This document shows, piece after piece, positions 31,518 through 35,515 of a stretch of 35,515 nucleotides of DNA. The DNA is taken from the NCBI GenBank assembly GCA_009773375.1, contig WRPH01000034.1, forward strand, positions 1 to 35,515. Direction: 5' to 3'. The position numbers were made by a program, and so were the translations under genes. The notes under the pieces are model-generated. The model saw only the letters and a program-made list of their open reading frames with translations, was not told where the DNA came from and did not search any database. Position 1 is the stretch's first letter; each line of letters opens with the position of its first letter. This DNA is from Paracoccaceae bacterium (GTDB taxonomy: Bacteria > Pseudomonadota > Alphaproteobacteria > Rhodobacterales > Rhodobacteraceae).

Positions 31518-32702
31518 ATGCCTTCCACGGTTGTTAACGTTTCGGCAAGGAACGACCAAGACGAGGCTTTGGCGCGGCAAACGACGATGCAGAGTAATCT
31601 TTCCCTGATTCAAAGCCTGCCTGGCTGGTTGCCTGACGCGGTGCGTCTTTATCTGGATCATACCGAAGATGGTGTTTCATATCGGGAACTTGCGCGACGC
31701 GAGGGCCGACATGCCTCGACCGTCATGCGGGCGGTTCGCCGCTATGAGACCCGTCGTGATGATCCGTTGCTGGATCAGGCGTTGGATGCGCTGATGCAAG
31801 CCCCGCAGACCCGCCAAGCCCCTGTCATAAAGGATGAAGACCCGATGTCAGCCCCGATCCGCCCACAAACTATTGTTGCTGATGAGGCAACAATCAAAGC
31901 CGAAGGTATGCGCATTCTTCGCCGCTTGGTTGAGCACGGTGCGATCCTTGCCTTCGCGCCGGATATGGAAAAAGCTGTGGTGATGCGCGAGTTGCCGGAT
32001 GGCAGCACGCAGCGGACGGCGGTGGTGGATCGCACGATTGCACAGGCCTTTGCGTTGAAGGATTGGATCGTCTGCCGCAAGCCGGGGCGAGTGGCGAGTT
32101 ATGAGATTTCGGCACCGGGGCGTGCGGCGCTCAGGCGGATGCTGGACGAAGACGCACGGGTCGCGGGTGGGTTTGCCGAGGCTCCGGCCAGTTTCGCCGA
32201 TCAGCACCGCAGTTGGGACGAGCGCGCGGTGGCTGATGATGCCGGGCCACGGCGGATTCGCTATAATCTGGCCGAAAGCCCGGTGGCGGTGCTGGGACGG
32301 CGGCGCGACAAGGATGGCAAGCTGTTTCTGGAGCCTGATCAGGTGGTGGCAGCCGAACGGTTGCGTGAGGATGTCGAACTGGCGCAGATGGGGCCGAAGG
32401 TTGCGCAGAATTGGGAGCGGTTTCTGACGGGCGGGGATCGTGGCAGTTTTCGTGGCGATTCCGGTCTGGCTGAAGGCCCGCGTGCGGCGCGCGACCGGGT
32501 GGCGGCGGCGTTGCGTGATCTTGGCCCCGGCCTTGGCGATGTGGCGCTGCGGGTTTGCTGTTTTCTGGAAGGCATCGAGACCACCGAGCAGCGTCTGGGG
32601 TGGGCGGCGCGCTCGGGCAAGGTGGTATTGCGCATCGCGCTGCAACGCTTGCGGCGGCATTATGACGAGGCCTATGGCAGATCAGGACCGCTGATCGGCT
32701 AG
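31518..32702 (+). CDS. DUF6456 domain protein with N-terminal helix-turn-helix
   Basis: The 394-residue protein has a helix-turn-helix near residues 40-75 (AVRLYLDHTEDGVSYRELAR, REGRHASTVMRAVRRYE), a linker, and a second winged-helix-like part (KAEGMRILRRLVEHGAILAF, MEKAVVMRELPDGSTQRTAV). The C-terminal DUF6456 domain follows (YNLAESPVAVLGRRRDKDGK, VVAAERLREDVELAQMGPKV, then CCFLEGIETTEQRLGWAARS). It is probably a DNA-binding regulator. A start at the internal Met23 is possible. The ATG lies in a TAACCAATG repeat and a CtrA-like site, and no clear Shine-Dalgarno is present. Its targets are unknown. Confidence 0.85.
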   Translation: MPSTVVNVSARNDQDEALARQTTMQSNLSLIQSLPGWLPDAVRLYLDHTEDGVSYRELARREGRHASTVMRAVRRYETRRDDPLLDQALDALMQAPQTRQAPVIKDEDPMSAPIRPQTIVADEATIKAEGMRILRRLVEHGAILAFAPDMEKAVVMRELPDGSTQRTAVVDRTIAQAFALKDWIVCRKPGRVASYEISAPGRAALRRMLDEDARVAGGFAEAPASFADQHRSWDERAVADDAGPRRIRYNLAESPVAVLGRRRDKDGKLFLEPDQVVAAERLREDVELAQMGPKVAQNWERFLTGGDRGSFRGDSGLAEGPRAARDRVAAALRDLGPGLGDVALRVCCFLEGIETTEQRLGWAARSGKVVLRIALQRLRRHYDEAYGRSGPLIG

Positions 32703-32707
32703 GGCGT

Positions 32708-33265
32708 TCAGCCTGCAAAGGCCTTGGCGGCCAACAGCAGCGACAGAGTGGCCAGCCAAACTGCGGCCCCCCGGTTCAGCCAGCGCCCCGAGCGAGACAG
32801 CACGCCTGCTCCAAGACCAACCCAGAGCGCCGAGATCAGCGGAACCAGCACCAGAAACAGCCCCAAACCGGCTGAAATAGGCGGGCTGGCAGGGATCAGC
32901 ACCATGCCGAAGATCAGGGATTTCGGATTCAGCGCGGTGGTGATCGCCATTTGTGCAGAGGTTACGGGCTGGATTTGGCTGCGAGACACGGCAGGCAGAT
33001 GCCACAGGCGGAAGGCCAGCCGCGCGACCCACAGCGCGGCCAAGCCGGTCAGGATCGGCCGCAGAACTGGCACCTGCTCGATGATCGGCGCGCCCCAGAG
33101 CGACAACGGTGCAACGATGCTCAGGTAGCACAGCATCACCGCCGGGATCAGCCGGAGGCCGCCACCCATCCCAGACTGCGCGCCCGCCAAAGCCAACAGC
33201 GCGTTGGTTGGGCCAGGGGTGATCAGCAGGGCGGCAAGGGCGAGGGTCAGTTCGATCTGGGTCAT
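32708..33265 (-). CDS. LysE family translocator
   Basis: The ATG at 33265 gives 185 residues, a little shorter than the family norm of about 200-210. The N terminus MTQIELTLALAALLITPGPT with NALLALAGAQSGMGGGLRLI is the LysE/RhtB signature (helix 1 with TPGP and the following GxxxGxxxG). NPKSLIFGMVLIPAS corresponds to the conserved NPK motif. About six hydrophobic helices are visible. The family exports amino acids or related metabolites from the cytosol, and the substrate is not predictable. The stop lies six bases past the convergent DUF6456 stop. It sits downstream of the broken aqpZ gene on the same strand, separated by a hairpin. Confidence 0.88.
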   Translation of the reverse strand: MTQIELTLALAALLITPGPTNALLALAGAQSGMGGGLRLIPAVMLCYLSIVAPLSLWGAPIIEQVPVLRPILTGLAALWVARLAFRLWHLPAVSRSQIQPVTSAQMAITTALNPKSLIFGMVLIPASPPISAGLGLFLVLVPLISALWVGLGAGVLSRSGRWLNRGAAVWLATLSLLLAAKAFAG

Positions 33266-33321
33266 GCGGCTTCCTATCGCGGACAAGGTAGCGCGCCTCT
33301 GATCTGAATCAAACAGATTGA

Positions 33322-33353
33322 CCTGCGGGCGGCAGAAACCTGTCGCCCGCAGG
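33322..33353 (-). terminator. Hairpin after aqpZ
   Basis: A 10-bp perfect stem CCTGCGGGCG / CGCCCGCAGG with a 12-base loop lies 9 bases past the aqpZ stop on the minus strand. The downstream sequence AATCTGTTTG is only weakly T-rich, so termination strength is uncertain. Confidence 0.55.
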
Positions 33354-33362
33354 AAAGTTGGC

Positions 33363-34042
33363 TCAGGTACGGGTCGGACCGGCTTTGTGAATGATCCCGG
33401 CCAGCGCACCACCCGCCAGAGGGGCGACGATGAACAGCCACAGTTGCGCCATGGCCGTGCCGCCGACAAACAGGGCCGGGCCAATCGAGCGTGCCGGGTT
33501 GACCGATACGCCAGTCACGTCGATGCCGACCAGGTGGATCGCGGCCAGCGTCAGGCCAATCGCCAGACCGGCAAAGCCGGAGGCGGCCCCTGCGCTGGTT
33601 GCACCCAGAATCACCGTGACGAACACGAAAGTCAGCGAAAATTCAAACACCAACGCCGCCGATGCCGAATATTCGCCCAGATAGCCCGCGCCATAGCCGT
33701 TCTGCCCCAAGCCATTGGTCGCAAGACTGTAATCGGCCTTGCCAGAAGCGATCAGATAGAGCACCGCCGCACCAAGGATCGCGCCAAGCACCTGCGCCGC
33801 AGCATAGGCCAGAAATTCGGCCCTTGTCATCCGACCTGCCGTCATCATGCCCAGCGACACCGCTGGGTTCAGATGCGCTCCCGAAATTGCGCCCAGACCA
33901 TAGGCCGCAGCCACAACGCCCAGACCGAGGCCAGCGATATGCCGGTGTAGCCAATCGAGGCCCCGGCAATCACTGCCGCACCGCAGCCGAACAGCACCAG
34001 AATCGCCGTGCCCAGCGCCTCTGCGATCATCTTCTTTGCCAT
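33363..34042 (-). pseudogene. aqpZ: Aquaporin Z-like gene with a single-base frameshift
   Basis: The natural start is the ATG at 34042, with AGAGGGG five bases upstream. From it the frame reads MAKKMIAEALGTAILVLFGC and continues to GASIGYTGISLAS, then leaves the family. From about 33929 the next frame carries on with GLGLGVVAAAYGLGAISGAH to the stop at 33363. Adding one base in the CTGGCCTCGGTC stretch (about 33926-33932) restores the expected aquaporin sequence of 226 residues, close to E. coli AqpZ (231). Both NPA motifs (HLNPAVS and VNPARS) and six membrane segments are intact. The protein would be a water channel of the inner membrane. The lesion may be a true mutation or a sequencing error. 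The rest shows no decay. Confidence 0.85.
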
Positions 34043-34165
34043 TTTCACCCCTCTTACTGGTTACGGGCCTTGCCCCGACTGCATAGGCCTGCGGCGGGAA
34101 CGCCGTTGCCAAGCCGCCCGCGCCAGACTATTTGATACGGATCAGCCTTTCAGGGGGAAAATCTG

Positions 34166-35116
34166 TTGCGCGACCTCAAGCTTCCGGCCGAACGTCACCC
34201 CGAAAAGGCGCACAAGCCCGATAATGCCCAACCGAAAAAGCCGGATTGGATCCGGGTGAAGGCGCCGACCTCAGAGGGTTACAAGCAAACCCGCGACATT
34301 CTGCGTGAGAAAAAGCTGGTGACGGTCTGCGAAGAGGCCGGTTGCCCCAATGTGGGCGAATGCTGGTCGGCGGGCCATGCCACCATGATGATCATGGGTG
34401 AAATCTGCACGCGGGGCTGTTCGTTCTGTAATATCGCCACTGGCAAGCCGAATGCGCTGGACACGTTTGAGCCGGGCAGGGTGGCGCATGCGGTTTCGGA
34501 ACTGGGGCTGAAACATGTGGTGATCACATCGGTGGACCGCGATGATCTGGAAGATGGCGGGGCGGAACACTTTGCGCAGACCATTCGCGCCATTCGTCAC
34601 CGCTCGCCCGGCACCACCATTGAGATTTTGACGCCGGATTTCCTGAAATGCCCGCCCGCTGCCTTGGAGAAGGTTGTCGAAGCGCGGCCGGATGTGTTCA
34701 ATCACAATCTGGAAACCGTGCCGGGGCTTTATCCGACTGTCCGCCCCGGTGCGCGCTATTTCCACAGCTTGCGCCTGCTGCAAAAGGTTAAAGAGCTTGA
34801 CCCGACGCTGTTCACCAAATCCGGCATCATGGTGGGCTTGGGTGAGGATCGTCAGGGTGTGCATCAGGTGATGGATGACATGCGCGCGGCGGATGTGGAT
34901 TTTCTGACCATCGGGCAGTATCTGCAACCGACGCCGAAACACCATCGGGTTGATCGCTTTGTGACACCGGATGAGTTCAAAAGCTATGAAACCACGGCGT
35001 TTGGCAAAGGTTTTCTGATGGTGTCTGCGACGCCGCTCACCCGGTCCAGTTATCATGCCGGTGATGATTTTGCCCGGCTGCGGGCGGCACGGCTGGAAAA
35101 GCTGGGGCGGGTCTGA
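34166..35116 (+). CDS. lipA: Lipoyl synthase
   Basis: This radical-SAM enzyme inserts two sulfurs into octanoyl groups on lipoyl domains. The 316 residues contain the auxiliary cluster cysteines Cys55, Cys60 and Cys66 ([12 protein letters not shown]) and the radical-SAM cysteines Cys81, Cys85 and Cys88 (CTRGCSFC). The C-terminal TRSSYHAGD supplies the conserved serine that ligates the auxiliary cluster. [17 protein letters not shown] and the GLGE motif are also typical. The start is TTG at 34166, with GGGGGA seven bases upstream. I see no ATG option in frame before the conserved region. It is divergent from aqpZ and ends before a bidirectional terminator. Confidence 0.97.
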   Translation: MRDLKLPAERHPEKAHKPDNAQPKKPDWIRVKAPTSEGYKQTRDILREKKLVTVCEEAGCPNVGECWSAGHATMMIMGEICTRGCSFCNIATGKPNALDTFEPGRVAHAVSELGLKHVVITSVDRDDLEDGGAEHFAQTIRAIRHRSPGTTIEILTPDFLKCPPAALEKVVEARPDVFNHNLETVPGLYPTVRPGARYFHSLRLLQKVKELDPTLFTKSGIMVGLGEDRQGVHQVMDDMRAADVDFLTIGQYLQPTPKHHRVDRFVTPDEFKSYETTAFGKGFLMVSATPLTRSSYHAGDDFARLRAARLEKLGRV

Positions 35117-35124
35117 TCTGGTTG

Positions 35125-35150
35125 AAAAGGGGGGGCGGTTTCGCCCCCCG
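35125..35150. terminator. Bidirectional terminator between lipA and the cytochrome c' remnant
   Basis: An 8-bp GC stem GGGGGGCG / CGCCCCCC (35130-35149) with a GTTT loop is flanked by AAAA on the left, which gives a TTTT run on the minus strand. To the right the plus strand reads GTTCATTAGCTTT, a weaker T tract. It suits the convergent genes on both sides. Confidence 0.75.
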
Positions 35151-35154
35151 TTCA

Positions 35155-35437
35155 TTAGCTTTCCGGCTGGCGATAAGCTTTGTGGCAGGCCGAGCAGACC
35201 CCGCCCAACTGTGCCAAGCTGCCTGTGATTGCATCGGTCGCGGCTGCGGTTTGCATCATGGACGCGGCGTTCTTCAGACATGCCCAGATCGGTTGCCATT
35301 TGCAGCATCAGGCCATGAGGCGTTTCGACGGCATCAGCAAACGGGTCTTCTGCATCTTGCACCAACACGTCAAAGGCGGTCAGAGCGGCCATCGTGGTGA
35401 AGGCGATCTGTCTTTTCTTAGAGCGGGTTGCGGCCAT
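35155..35437 (-). pseudogene. Cytochrome c'/c-556 family remnant, internally deleted and frameshifted
   Basis: Read from the ATG at 35437, the first part is MAATRSKKRQIAFTTMAALT, then AFDVLVQDAEDPFADAVETP, then HGLMLQMATDLG. This resembles a signal peptide followed by helix 1 of a cytochrome c'. After about 35285 that frame loses sense. Another frame then gives LKNAASMMQTAAATDAITGS, then LAQLGGVCSACHKAYRQPES and a stop at 35155. CSACH is the C-terminal heme c site. The total is 283 bases, one more than a multiple of three. Members have about 150 residues, so roughly 50-60 residues (helices 2 and 3) are missing between the two blocks. The gene therefore appears non-functional. The first methionine is uncertain. 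Confidence 0.7.
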
Positions 35438-35515
35438 TTCGATTCGGGATTCCCTTGGCGGTTGATTTGTGATTCTCTCTGCCCATGGCAGATGTTGGGG
35501 TCAATTATGGGCAGG

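Noticed and set aside
34271..35437. 388-residue minus-strand frame through lipA
   Set aside because: Only the first 50-odd residues resemble a real protein (the cytochrome c' remnant). The rest is antisense to lipA.
1..35515. CRISPR array, prophage, transposon or tRNA/rRNA genes
   Set aside because: I looked for spaced direct repeats, terminal repeats with transposase motifs, phage structural genes and tRNA-like folds and found none convincing. The only dispersed repeat is the three-copy hairpin element.

Overview
The window looks like a chromosomal segment of an alphaproteobacterium of the Rhodobacterales (Rhodobacter/Paracoccus/roseobacter relatives). The evidence is high GC with GC-rich third codon positions, the DUF6477/DUF6456 gene pair, a MocR-type regulator beside a DUF1127 gene, a non-pyrrolysine MttB homologue, and intergenic hairpin repeats of a type I remember from this order. 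Almost everything reads as ordinary chromosomal genes. I see no prophage, transposase, CRISPR array, tRNA or rRNA, and no gene-free stretch above 300 bases.

Layout. 1-740: 3' part of a BaiN/HI0933-type flavoprotein. 928-4108 (minus): kpsT-kpsE-kdsA, a capsule-export ATPase, its inner-membrane partner and Kdo-8-phosphate synthase. 4274-5845 (minus): a divergent NhaA antiporter and a small YgaP-like membrane protein. 5950-12388 (plus): RND adaptor, RND pump, sulfide:quinone oxidoreductase and an SseB-family protein, with an operator-like palindrome over the sqr promoter. 12672-13624: rplM-rpsI with a structured leader and a strong terminator. 13754-15455: divergent DUF1127 and MocR genes. 15600-19756 (plus): a small unknown gene, then potB-potC-potA joined by overlaps to a KpsS-like capsule glycosyltransferase gene. 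19769-26614 (minus): TetR, ppk2, metA, a P-loop ATPase, a FadL-type outer-membrane protein, an SDR and an MFS exporter. 26757-31365: nitroreductase (plus), ABM monooxygenase and guaA (minus), MttB homologue (plus), DUF6477 (minus). 31518-35437: DUF6456 HTH protein (plus), LysE exporter and frameshifted aqpZ (minus), lipA (plus), and a damaged cytochrome c' gene (minus).

How the genes fit together. The capsule genes suggest a Kdo-linked, ABC-exported polysaccharide, but kpsM is absent beside kpsT and the KpsS-like gene sits 15 kb away behind a polyamine-type importer. The sqr region pairs sulfide oxidation with an RND efflux system and possibly shared control. MetA carries the residue pattern of an acetyl-CoA-using enzyme and follows an ATPase gene in a tight minus-strand pair.

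The points most worth checking are: the 15-bp perfect inverted repeat overlapping the sqr -35; three copies of an unnamed hairpin-plus-core repeat; two reading-frame lesions (aqpZ, cytochrome c') and an SDR lacking its first beta strand; an NhaA with Cys in place of the first Asp of the Asp-Asp pair; and translational coupling of potA to a capsule gene.
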